Positions 7,738-15,249 of a stretch of DNA of 64,000 bases are shown here, piece after piece; the first letter of the stretch is position 1; every line of letters begins with the position of its first letter. The notes under the pieces are model-generated. The model did not search any database and had not been told where the DNA came from. It saw only the letters and a list, made by a program, of their open reading frames with translations. A program made the position numbers and the translations under genes. Origin of the DNA: Deltaproteobacteria bacterium (GTDB lineage: Bacteria > Myxococcota_A > UBA9042); contig VGRO01000001.1 in the NCBI GenBank assembly GCA_016875335.1, forward strand, positions 62,001-126,000. The letters are read 5' to 3'.

Positions 7738-8172
7738 TCACCGGACGCAGCGCAAGCGGTGGAGCGCCGACTTGGCTGTGACCGCCGAATTGCCAGGGCC
7801 GAAGTGCACCGACCACGCGCTTGCCGCGGTCAATGCCGGTGTCACCGTCCAAAAGCTCTCGGCGGTCGTAGGGCCGAATACCGCGGTATCGATGGCCGGG
7901 TCCTTCGCTGCACGGTCCACAAGGCCTTCCAACTCAACCAGCGTCGGCACCCGCCAGCCGCCGCCCGCGAGCGCCAACTGCTTGCACCAATCTTGCGCTC
8001 CAGACCAACTGAAAGTGCCGACCGCTTGGGCCCGTTGCCAGGTGCGGCCAGTGGCGTGATCCAGGACGGTCTCGGTCTTGGCGTCCACGGCGAAGCGGCC
8101 GGGCGTCGATGCGGCGAAGGCATGGGTCGCCCCCAGCACGACGCACGCACTGGCGACCACCACCCGGTTCAT
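7738..8172 (-). CDS. Secreted Lcl/DUF1566-domain protein
   Basis: A 144-residue protein with a signal peptide (MNRVVVASACVVLGATHAFA). It is followed directly by one Lcl C-terminal (DUF1566) domain: VLDHATGRTWQRAQAVGTFSW at about 36, then DWCKQLALAGGGWRVPTLVELEGLVD, and at the end SFWT...AWSVHFG and LRCVR. The two cysteines (in DWCKQL and LRCVR) are at the family's usual places and probably form a disulfide. ATG 8172 overlaps the upstream lipoprotein's stop (8169) as ATGA. The two neighbours share this domain, so they look like a tandem duplication. Domains of this type are common in secreted proteins of this bacterial group; the ligand is unknown. Confidence 0.8.
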   Translation of the reverse strand: MNRVVVASACVVLGATHAFAASTPGRFAVDAKTETVLDHATGRTWQRAQAVGTFSWSGAQDWCKQLALAGGGWRVPTLVELEGLVDRAAKDPAIDTAVFGPTTAESFWTVTPALTAASAWSVHFGPGNSAVTAKSALHRLRCVR

Positions 8173-9044
8173 CGCACGCACCTCGCGTAGCACTTGGCTG
8201 TCGTGGGCGCGAACGCAGTGGTGCCGCCATTGAAAAGCACAGTCCAATGGCTGGCCTGAGCTGCCGCCGCGACCGGCGAGGCGGTCCACAGGAACTCCTT
8301 GGGCGTGTTGGCCAGGGCCGTCACCACCGTCGGCGCGGGGGCGGTCACGTCACGAATCGTCAGCAGTTCTGCTAGGGTTGGCAGGCGCCAGTCGTCGTGG
8401 CCGCCCGCCGACAGTCCAGCGCAGTATCCGTTGGCCGCGTCCCAGGCGATCGGCACCGGGCTGGCGTCCTTGGCCCACGTGCGGCCGCTGTGTCCGTCGC
8501 TGACCGTGCCCTTGCCGGTGTCGGTGAACCAAGAAGGGGGAGGTGCATCCGGGCGCGGCCCCCACAACGGAAAGTCCGCGGCACAGACGCTGCCTGTAGC
8601 CGTCGCGACCGACACGAAGCCGGCCGTACAGGTCGTGCAGTTGCCGGGCAGCGCGGCCGGATCGGCACACGGGGTTGCATCCATCGCCACGAACGGCACA
8701 ATGTCGGTGTCTGCATCCACTGCCGATCCGGCTTCGGGTCCCCAATCCGCAGTGCCGCTGCCGTCCACCAGGTCCGGGACCGGCGCGACGTCTGCGATCT
8801 CGCTTGCAGGCACCGCGTCTTGCGCTACATCGGGCGTGGCCAGCGTGTCGAGCGCGCTTCCCGGGTCTGGTCCGTCTGCGGAAGCGTCGGCCACGCCGGC
8901 ACCCTTGCCCGTGTCGGGAGCGGTTTCGGCAAGCGCAGCGTCGGCCGGGGGCGTGTCCTTGGGATCGAAAGCCGCAGAGTCCGGCAGTCGCTGGGGCGCG
9001 CAAGCCAAACTGGAGCAAAGCGCGATGGCGGCGATGACCTTCAC
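8169..9044 (-). CDS. Lipoprotein with Asp/Ala/Pro-rich linker and Lcl/DUF1566 domain
   Basis: A 291-residue protein with a lipobox (ALCSSLAC, Cys 15). About 105 residues of low-complexity D-A-P-T-rich linker follow, then a short Cys-containing segment (PCADPAALPGNCTTCTAGF) and a C-terminal Lcl/DUF1566 domain (VSDGHSGRTWAKDASPV, YCAGLSAGGHDDWRLPTLAEL, HWTVLFNGG, CYARCVR). The layout fits an outer-membrane lipoprotein holding the domain away from the surface. GTG 9044 overlaps the stop of the TPR gene as GTGA, and its stop overlaps the next Lcl gene as ATGA. The four genes kinase-TPR-Lcl-Lcl are therefore probably one transcript. Confidence 0.8.
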   Translation of the reverse strand: MKVIAAIALCSSLACAPQRLPDSAAFDPKDTPPADAALAETAPDTGKGAGVADASADGPDPGSALDTLATPDVAQDAVPASEIADVAPVPDLVDGSGTADWGPEAGSAVDADTDIVPFVAMDATPCADPAALPGNCTTCTAGFVSVATATGSVCAADFPLWGPRPDAPPPSWFTDTGKGTVSDGHSGRTWAKDASPVPIAWDAANGYCAGLSAGGHDDWRLPTLAELLTIRDVTAPAPTVVTALANTPKEFLWTASPVAAAAQASHWTVLFNGGTTAFAPTTAKCYARCVR

Positions 9045-10513
9045 CAGCGCACCTCGACCGCGGCGCAGCCGTCGGCCTGGGGCAGCACCGTCCAGGATGC
9101 CTTGGCGGGCTCGGGGTCGCCGCGCAAGGCCCAGGCAATGACGCCGATGAGCGCGATTGCGCCACCCGCCGCGGTCGCGGAAACGCCGATCGTGCGCCGC
9201 AAGGCGATATCCTTGGCCTGCCGGGTCGCTTCGGCGTAGCTCAGGTTCGGACGCTCGCCAGCGGCGATCCGGCCCCAGGTGCGGTCGTCGAGCTTGCGCC
9301 GGTCGGTTTCGGCGAGCAGCCAGACCGCAGCTCCACCCAGGCCGGCGACCAACCCCACCACCGTCAGCACCTTGGGAGCGGCCGACGGTGCCGCCGCGGC
9401 CGCGTTCACGACCGACACGGGCGGTGCTGCGATGGTTGGCGGCGCGGCGGCGACGTGCACGGGTTTGCGCTCAGGCAGGAGCGACGCACGCCACGCGACG
9501 ACTTGGGGGCGCTCGGGTGCATCCGCGGGCGCGGTCTGCAGGTAGCGGTCGAATACCGTCATCGCGGCCGGCCCCTTGCCTGCAATCTGCAGCGCGCGAC
9601 CCTGGCGCCGCAACCAGTCGTGCTGGCTCGGGTCGAGTTCGTGGGCCTCGGCCCAAAGTTCGGCGGCCAGGCCGAACTGCCCCTCGCTTTCTGCGCGGCT
9701 CGCGACGTCGGCTTTGCGCAGCGCCAGTTGCCGCTGTACGTTGCCTAGACGTTCCTGAGCCTTGACACGGATCTCTGTGGGCTGGGCAACGTCGGCAGCC
9801 ACGGCCGCGTACCGGTGCGATGCGCTCTCCAGGTTGCCTGCCAGCTGGTCGGCGTCGGCGGCTTCGAGCGCAGAGGCGTTCTGGTGGGACCGCGTCAGCT
9901 CAGCGCGCCAGGCCTCAACTTGAGCGCGGTCGCCGGCCGAGACGCCGGCAGTCTTGAGGTAACGCTCGTACGCGGCCGAGGCTTGCGCGTGTTTTCCGCC
10001 CAGGTGTGCCGCCCTGCCCAACCGCTTGATCCAGTCGGCGCGCTTGGGGTCGAGCGTCAGGGCTTCCGCCCACAGGGCGACTGCGGCATCGTACTGGCCT
10101 GCGGATTCGGCACTTGTGGCCTCGTCGGCGCGGCGCTCGGCCTTCTTGGCGAGCACCGCATCCAACTGGGTCTGGGCTTTGGCACGGGCTTGCGGTTCCA
10201 GGTCGGCCAGGGCCAGCATCTCGCGAAACAGGCGTTCGGCCTTGTCCAGTTGTCCGGCGAGTTGGAACGACCGCGCGGCATTGTACAGCGCCGGCACGGT
10301 CGTCTTGTCCACGCGCCAGATCTCGAGGAAAAGCTCAGCGGCGCGCTCGAAATTCCCGGCGTCGAGCTGCTTTTGCGCTGCCGCCAACAACGCCGCCACG
10401 GTCTTGCTCGCGGCGGGCGCCTGGCACCACGCGTTTGGCGCGGGCGACGCCACCGCCAGCGCCAGCGCCATGCCGAGGCGGCTAGTCCATGTATTGGATT
10501 TTCGGCTTGCCAT
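9041..10513 (-). CDS. Exported TPR-repeat protein with C-terminal membrane segments
   Basis: A 490-residue protein. The N-terminus (MASRKSNTWTSRLGMALALAVASPAPNAWCQ) is a signal peptide. Three blocks of tetratricopeptide-like repeats follow: ALLAAAQKQLDAGNFERAAELF, AESAGQYDAAVALWAEALTL and AESEGQFGLAAELWAEAHEL, the last two clearly duplicated. An Ala/Pro-rich linker precedes two hydrophobic segments near the C-terminus (VLTVVGLVAGLGGAAVWLL and IGVSATAAGGAIALIGVIAWAL). TPRs bind proteins; the partner is unknown. I chose ATG 10513, which overlaps the kinase gene's end by 32 bases and supplies a basic n-region. ATG 10471, 11 bases after the kinase stop, is the alternative. Confidence 0.75.
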   Translation of the reverse strand: MASRKSNTWTSRLGMALALAVASPAPNAWCQAPAASKTVAALLAAAQKQLDAGNFERAAELFLEIWRVDKTTVPALYNAARSFQLAGQLDKAERLFREMLALADLEPQARAKAQTQLDAVLAKKAERRADEATSAESAGQYDAAVALWAEALTLDPKRADWIKRLGRAAHLGGKHAQASAAYERYLKTAGVSAGDRAQVEAWRAELTRSHQNASALEAADADQLAGNLESASHRYAAVAADVAQPTEIRVKAQERLGNVQRQLALRKADVASRAESEGQFGLAAELWAEAHELDPSQHDWLRRQGRALQIAGKGPAAMTVFDRYLQTAPADAPERPQVVAWRASLLPERKPVHVAAAPPTIAAPPVSVVNAAAAAPSAAPKVLTVVGLVAGLGGAAVWLLAETDRRKLDDRTWGRIAAGERPNLSYAEATRQAKDIALRRTIGVSATAAGGAIALIGVIAWALRGDPEPAKASWTVLPQADGCAAVEVRW

Positions 10514-12215
10514 CGGTTGCGGGCTTGTCGGGCGTTGCGGGGCGCGCAGGTTTGGGTCTCGGGCGCGCGTCGGCCGCGGCGGGCCTGGGCGACGGAACAG
10601 ACCGTGCAGGTATTCCATCCGCGGGCGCGGGTGCGGCCCCGGACGGGGCGGACGCCGGGCCGGCCGCGGGTTCAGGCGCCGCAGGTGCGGCGGTCGAGGC
10701 GGGACGAACGACGACTGGCTGGAGCGGCGCCGCAGTGGCAGCCGACGGGGCGATCGGCGGGGCCACGGCGGCCGCGGGCGTGGTGGGTTCGCCGAAGGGA
10801 GGATCAGCGGGCCGCGACACCACGGCCGCGACAGCGACGGCCAAGGCGATGCAAACGGCCAGCATACCACCGATCAGCCACCGGTTGGCGCGCGGACGCG
10901 CAGGCACCGCCGCCGGGCCGGGGGGCGCCGCGACGGCCTGGGTTGGCTGGGCCAGCGTCGCCGGCGTCAGGGCCACCGTGTGCGCGCCCGGGTCGGCGAC
11001 GACCGCCACCTCCGTCACCGGGGCCGCCGGCCGCAGCGAGACGCTGACCGGTGTTCCGGTGCCACCGAGGCTGCCTTCGAGGGCCCTGCGCATGGCGCGG
11101 CTGTCTTGCCAACGATCGCCGGGCAACTTGGCCAGGGCGCGCTCGACCGCGGCGACGAAGGCTTCGCCGAGCGGCGTCTGGGCCGCGCTGCGCAGGTCCG
11201 GAGGGGGTTCGTGCATGTGGGCGTTCAGCAGCGCGAACATGTCACCCTGGAATGGCAGTACACCGGTCACACACCGATAGAGGATGACGCCCAGAGAATA
11301 CAGGTCGGAGCGCGCATCGAGGTCGGTTGCGCCATAGCACTGCTCCGGGCTCATGTACATGGGCGTGCCCATCAGGCGGGCACCTTGGGTCATGCCCGAG
11401 TTCTGTTGGCGCGCGATGCCGAAATCGAGCACCTTGACGACCGGATCGTCTTCGCCGACGTCGTGCAAGATCAGGTTGTCGGGCTTGAGGTCGCGGTGCA
11501 CGAGGCCAGCGCCATGGGCCTCCTGCAGCGACTTGAGCACCTGCACGCCGAGCGCCGCCGCCTGCGCCTCAGTCATCACCTGCCCGCCGTGGCGCAATTG
11601 CTTGAGGTATTTTTCCAGCGTCGGGCCGCGCAGGACCTCCATGGCCATGTACAACACGCCGTCGTCGTCCTGGCCAAAATCGTACAGCCGCACGGTATTG
11701 GGGTGACGCAGGTTGGCGGTGACGCGCGCCTCTTGGAAAAAGCGAAAGTACGTCTCCTCGCCTGCGTCCTCTGGATCGAGGGCAAGCAGTTTGAGCGCGA
11801 CCTGCTGGCCGCTGGCAGTGTGCCGGGCCTCGTAGACCGCGCCAAAGCCGCCTTTGCCCAAGCGGTTTTCGATGCGGTAGCGGCCTGCGATGACCGCGCC
11901 GGCTGGCAGTTGGGTGGCCCTGGCGACGTCAACACCGCGCAGTTCGAAGGTCGTCGTGCCGTCGGCCGGGCAGAGCCTTTCCGTGCTGGGAGCCCGGCAT
12001 TGCGGACAGTAGCGCAGTCCGTTGAGCGGCCCTGCGCTCGCCAGGGCCAGCGTCGGCGATTCGCTTTCGTCAGCGGCGGCCAGCGCCTTGTCGTCCGCCA
12101 CGGTGGGCACCCACTCGCCGCGCCGCCGAACCGGTGGGCGGGCCGCCCGCCGATCTTGGACCCGCCCCGGCGACGGGTCAAGCCAGCTTCGGCTGCGGCT
12201 TGCGGTTTGCGGCAC
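10482..12215 (-). CDS. Ser/Thr protein kinase with zinc ribbon and one membrane helix
   Basis: A Hanks-type kinase of up to 577 residues. An N-terminal zinc-ribbon-like segment has Cys 70, 73 and 82 (YCPQCRAPSTERLCPADG). The kinase domain runs from about 112 to 375 and all key residues are present: GKGGFG loop (120-125), VALK lysine (142), HRDLKPDN (240-247), DFG (264-266) and an MSPEQ APE-equivalent. A membrane helix (WLIGGMLAVCIALAVAVAAVV) and a Pro/Ala-rich tail follow. The kinase faces the cytoplasm and the tail the periplasm. The start is uncertain: GTG 12215 is the longest, and GTG 12110 (VPTVADDKALAAA) fits a normal kinase start better. It heads the operon with the TPR and Lcl genes. 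An FHA protein in the same window is a possible phospho-reader, but that link is speculative. Confidence 0.88.
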   Translation of the reverse strand: MPQTASRSRSWLDPSPGRVQDRRAARPPVRRRGEWVPTVADDKALAAADESESPTLALASAGPLNGLRYCPQCRAPSTERLCPADGTTTFELRGVDVARATQLPAGAVIAGRYRIENRLGKGGFGAVYEARHTASGQQVALKLLALDPEDAGEETYFRFFQEARVTANLRHPNTVRLYDFGQDDDGVLYMAMEVLRGPTLEKYLKQLRHGGQVMTEAQAAALGVQVLKSLQEAHGAGLVHRDLKPDNLILHDVGEDDPVVKVLDFGIARQQNSGMTQGARLMGTPMYMSPEQCYGATDLDARSDLYSLGVILYRCVTGVLPFQGDMFALLNAHMHEPPPDLRSAAQTPLGEAFVAAVERALAKLPGDRWQDSRAMRRALEGSLGGTGTPVSVSLRPAAPVTEVAVVADPGAHTVALTPATLAQPTQAVAAPPGPAAVPARPRANRWLIGGMLAVCIALAVAVAAVVSRPADPPFGEPTTPAAAVAPPIAPSAATAAPLQPVVVRPASTAAPAAPEPAAGPASAPSGAAPAPADGIPARSVPSPRPAAADARPRPKPARPATPDKPATDGKPKIQYMD

Positions 12216-12312
12216 TTGACCGTCGCGCCGGTCGCGCGGAGACTACGCCGGCTTGCGGCCGTTCCGCTCGAGTTCCCCCAGCGGCACCGTGCTGGCGAAC
12301 CATTGAGGACTG

Positions 12313-12624
12313 ATGCGATTTCATTCCCTTGCGTGTGCGTGCGCCGTCCTGGTGGGCGGCGTCTTGGCCGCTACTGCCGTTCGCGCGGCGGTACCGTCGT
12401 TTGCCCAGGTCGAAGGCATCATGACGTCGGCGGGCGGCGGCCCGGCCGCGGACGGCAGCTACAACGCTACCTTCGCGCTGTACGCCCAACAGGTGGGCGG
12501 CACGCCGCTGTGGACTGAATCGGGCGCGGTGTCCGTCAAGTCCGGCCAGTTCAGCTACCAACTGGGGGCAAGAACCCTGTTTCCGCCGCCGCGATCAACG
12601 GTGCGTCGCTGTGGCTCGGGGTAG
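12313..12624 (+). CDS. N-terminal fragment of a frameshifted secreted P-domain protein
   Basis: ATG 12313 opens a signal peptide (MRFHSLACACAVLVGGVLAA, cleavage near TAVRAA). A domain common in secreted proteins of this group follows (PSFAQVEGIMTSAGG, DGSYNATFALYAQQVGG, LWTESGAVSVKSGQFSYQLG). At the five-G run 12564-12568 the frame slips; after it the sequence turns into an unrelated tail ending at 12624. Adding one G gives GGKNPVSAAAINGASLWLGV and then the frame of the following entry without interruption. The two entries are therefore one broken gene, or one gene with a sequencing error in the G-run. Confidence 0.75.
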   Translation: MRFHSLACACAVLVGGVLAATAVRAAVPSFAQVEGIMTSAGGGPAADGSYNATFALYAQQVGGTPLWTESGAVSVKSGQFSYQLGARTLFPPPRSTVRRCGSG

Positions 12625-12644
12625 CGGTCGCGGGCGACCCTGAA

Positions 12645-14888
12645 TTGCCGCGCCAGGCTGTCGGTGCCGCCTTGTTCGCGCAGCGCGCCGCGGTGGCCGA
12701 TGCCTTGGACTGCAGCGGGTGCGTCAAGGCGGCCGCGCTCGAGGCCAGCGTGCTGCAACCCTACGCGAAAGCGAGCGACCTGTCGGCCTACGCAAAGGCC
12801 AGCGACCTGTCCGGCTACGCCAAGGCCACCGACCTGGGCAACTACGCCAAGGCCAGCGACCTGGCCGACTACGTCAAGGCGTCTTCGCTCGCCTCGGTGG
12901 CGGCCAGCGGCAGCTTCAACGATCTCAAAGACAAACCACAGCTGGCAGACGTCGCCAAGACGGGCGCGTATGGCGACCTCGGGGGCAAGCCAGTTCTGGC
13001 CAAGGTCGGCAGCAGTTGCGGCACCGGGCTCGTGCTCAAAGGGTTCAAGGCCGACGGGTCATTGGACTGCGGAAAATTGGAGATCCCGCCGGACTACATC
13101 GACGAGGTCAGCAATGGCCTGCTCAACAACCAGTTCACCGACAAGTACGCGGGCGGCCTGCAAGTGCCGATTCCCGACGGCAACGGCGCCGGCACGACCG
13201 ACACCATCGCGTTTCCGGACATCGGCATCGCCCAGGCCGTGTGGATTGAGGTCGACGCGTTCAACTCGGATCTGAGCAAGCTCAAAATCGAGCTTTTCGG
13301 CCCGGGCATGTCGACGCCCTACACGCTCTACGAGGGCAGCAAGTCCGGCCAGACGCTCAAGGCGCTGTTCAACAAGGACACGCCCCTGGCCAAAGGCGAC
13401 CTCGACGGAGACTGGCTCGGCAAGAACATCGCCGGCAACTGGTCGATCATCGTCAAGGATCCGCTCAAGAACCAGAACGTCGGCACCACCGACGGTTACT
13501 TCTCGTGGGCCATGTACGTCAAGACCATGTCCAGCAAGAAGATCCTGGTCAAGGGCGACCTCATCGTCGAGGGCAACATCACCGGCCAGACCGCCACCAA
13601 GGGCACGCTCGGCTCGCGCATCGTGCACAAGTCTGGAAAATTCTACGGCTGGGACGACTTCACCGACCAGTGGCGCACGGTGCCGGGCATGGCCCTGCCG
13701 TTCCAGGCCACCGGCGGCCCGGTCCAAATCTCGTTCTCGTCCCCGATGTGTTGCGGGTCGCACCGCACGTGCCGGGCACTCATCGACGCGCTGCCTGCCG
13801 GCCTCTACTCGGTGTCCGACACGACGTACAAGTGGCAAGACGGCTTGACGTACACGTGGGAGTCGAGCGGCACCTGGCGCATGTGGAACCCGACGCGGGT
13901 GTACGAAGGCATCGCTCCCGGCAACCACATGCTGTCCTTTGAGTGCCTGAACGACTCGGCCGGTCAGGGCGGTTCGCGCATCGGCCACGAATCCATGGTG
14001 ACGACCGGTCACGTCATCCCGTACGACCCCAAGATCGAAAGCGAGGTCAAGGTGTACCAAGTCGCGTCGATTCCGAACCAGACCATGGGCGCAACCAACC
14101 AGTGGTTCAACGTCAACGGATTGTCGCTCAAGTTCCAGGCGCAAGGCGGGCCCGTGCGCATCGCGCTGACCGTGCCGATGACCGGCGGGTCGCACTCGGC
14201 ATGCCGGCCGCTCATCGACGGCGTGCCCGCGGGCAAGGACGATGTCGACAACTTGTCGTACACTTGGCAAGAGGGCCTGATGTACGTCGGCGGTCCGTGG
14301 AACGTGTGGAACCGCACACGCGTGTACAACAAGGTGCCCGCAGGCGAACACACGCTGACTGTCCAGTGTCTGACCGATTCAGCGCCCTGCGCCTTGACCA
14401 ACAACCGCATCTCGGCCCACGCTGCCGTGTGGACCTACAAGGCCGCGAGCGACGGCAACGCCACGGTCAAGGTGTATTCCGGCGCAGAACGCAAGGGCTA
14501 CGCGAGCCCCAGCGCAAGCACGTGGCAGTCTTTGAACGGCAGTCCAGCAGGCAGCGGGCTCAACAACTTGGAATTTGTCGCCTTTGGCGGGCCTGTCGAA
14601 TTGGGCGTTTCCGTTCCGCTCTACCATGGCTCGCACTCAGCGTGCCGGTTTCTCGTCGACGACAAGCCGGTGGCCACGGGCGAACCGGATGACGTCAACT
14701 ACCATTGGCAAGAGGGCCTGGTCTACACCAAGGGCCGCTGGCAGATGTGGGACCGGGTGCGCATGTATCGCACGATCGCGGCCGGAAAGCACACGCTGGG
14801 TATCGCTTGCCATAACGACGATGGCGGCGGTTCGATCGGCCACACCGACATGGTCTCGCACCTTTTCGCGGTAGCCTACGCCCCGTAG
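12645..14888 (+). CDS. Main part of a frameshifted secreted protein: YAKASDL repeats, P-domain, three paired repeats
   Basis: Continuous frame to TAG 14888. It joins the N-terminal fragment if one base is added at 12564-12568; the true frame begins there, and the nominal start here (TTG) is not a real start. Near the start five repeats of about 9 residues read YAKASDLSA / YAKASDLSG / YAKATDLGN / YAKASDLAD / YVKASSLAS. A proprotein-convertase P-like domain follows (DTIAFPDIGIAQAVWIEVD ... GNWSIIVKDPL ... GYFSWAMYV), a beta-sandwich often seen on secreted proteins. Three copies of a repeat of about 115 residues close the protein, each with GGPV, GSH-x2-CR-x-L-[IV]D, W-x-[DE]-G-L-x-Y and G-x-H-x-L-x2-x-C; each copy has a cysteine pair. 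It is likely extracellular or surface-bound; the ligand is unknown. Confidence 0.75.
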   Translation: MPRQAVGAALFAQRAAVADALDCSGCVKAAALEASVLQPYAKASDLSAYAKASDLSGYAKATDLGNYAKASDLADYVKASSLASVAASGSFNDLKDKPQLADVAKTGAYGDLGGKPVLAKVGSSCGTGLVLKGFKADGSLDCGKLEIPPDYIDEVSNGLLNNQFTDKYAGGLQVPIPDGNGAGTTDTIAFPDIGIAQAVWIEVDAFNSDLSKLKIELFGPGMSTPYTLYEGSKSGQTLKALFNKDTPLAKGDLDGDWLGKNIAGNWSIIVKDPLKNQNVGTTDGYFSWAMYVKTMSSKKILVKGDLIVEGNITGQTATKGTLGSRIVHKSGKFYGWDDFTDQWRTVPGMALPFQATGGPVQISFSSPMCCGSHRTCRALIDALPAGLYSVSDTTYKWQDGLTYTWESSGTWRMWNPTRVYEGIAPGNHMLSFECLNDSAGQGGSRIGHESMVTTGHVIPYDPKIESEVKVYQVASIPNQTMGATNQWFNVNGLSLKFQAQGGPVRIALTVPMTGGSHSACRPLIDGVPAGKDDVDNLSYTWQEGLMYVGGPWNVWNRTRVYNKVPAGEHTLTVQCLTDSAPCALTNNRISAHAAVWTYKAASDGNATVKVYSGAERKGYASPSASTWQSLNGSPAGSGLNNLEFVAFGGPVELGVSVPLYHGSHSACRFLVDDKPVATGEPDDVNYHWQEGLVYTKGRWQMWDRVRMYRTIAAGKHTLGIACHNDDGGGSIGHTDMVSHLFAVAYAP

Positions 14889-14892
14889 CCGG

Positions 14893-14920
14893 CGGGCTGG
14901 TTCGGGCCCGGTTTTGATTT
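14893..14920 (+). terminator. Weak intrinsic terminator after the P-domain gene
   Basis: CGGGC (14893-14897) pairs with GCCCG (14906-14910) across an 8-base loop, and GTTTTGATTT follows, five bases after the stop codon. The stem is short, so the call is tentative. Confidence 0.4.
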
Positions 14921-15026
14921 AGGGACTGGAAAATAATAAGTCGATCACTCTCACATCAGGACGGAGCCGCGAGTCGGACCTTTGGTCCGCGAGCTGGCGA
15001 CCCACGGAGCAAGCAAACGGGCCCGA

Positions 15027-15069
15027 GAAATGATTGAGTAAATCATTTCCTGGCCCTTACTCAATCATT
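15027..15069 (+). other. Two mutually exclusive hairpins upstream of the cytochrome-rhodanese gene
   Basis: GAAATGATT (15027-15035) and AATCATTTC (15041-15049) form a perfect 9-bp inverted repeat. AATGATTGAGTAA (15029-15041) and TTACTCAATCATT (15057-15069) form a perfect 13-bp inverted repeat using the same left arm, so only one can form at a time. A further hairpin, CGGACC-TTT-GGTCCG, lies at 14975-14989. The gap 14889-15249 also holds a terminator-like hairpin and element copy 7. The A/T-rich sequence contrasts with its GC-rich surroundings. Alternative RNA folding as in attenuators, or a protein-binding site, are both possible. Confidence 0.5.
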
Positions 15070-15090
15070 CCTTGGAATCCCTGGGGTCGG

Positions 15091-15131
15091 CCCCCCCCAT
15101 TGTTCAGGGTGCTGATAATACGCAGAAAACT
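15091..15131 (-). repeat. Dispersed element, copy 7
   Basis: Eight C (15091-15098), ATTGTTCAG, GGTGCTGA (divergent right half of the dyad), then ATAATACGCAGAAAA. It lies 119 bases upstream of the cytochrome-rhodanese start. Confidence 0.85.
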
Positions 15132-15249
15132 CCGGCCGTGGCGATCGGCGCGACTGCCCCCTTGCCGCCGCCGCCGATTTCCGGCACCTTGCGCGCCCCG
15201 CGGCAGGCCAATTGCTGTCGTGCGCGGCAATTCTGGTCTGGGGCGGCGG

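Noticed and set aside
10026..12518. Long plus-strand open frame opposite the kinase gene
   Set aside because: Antisense to conserved kinase motifs; composition is low-complexity.
15034..15249. Upstream extension of the cytochrome-rhodanese protein
   Set aside because: It would run through the hairpins and element copy 7 and place the lipoprotein signal inside the protein.
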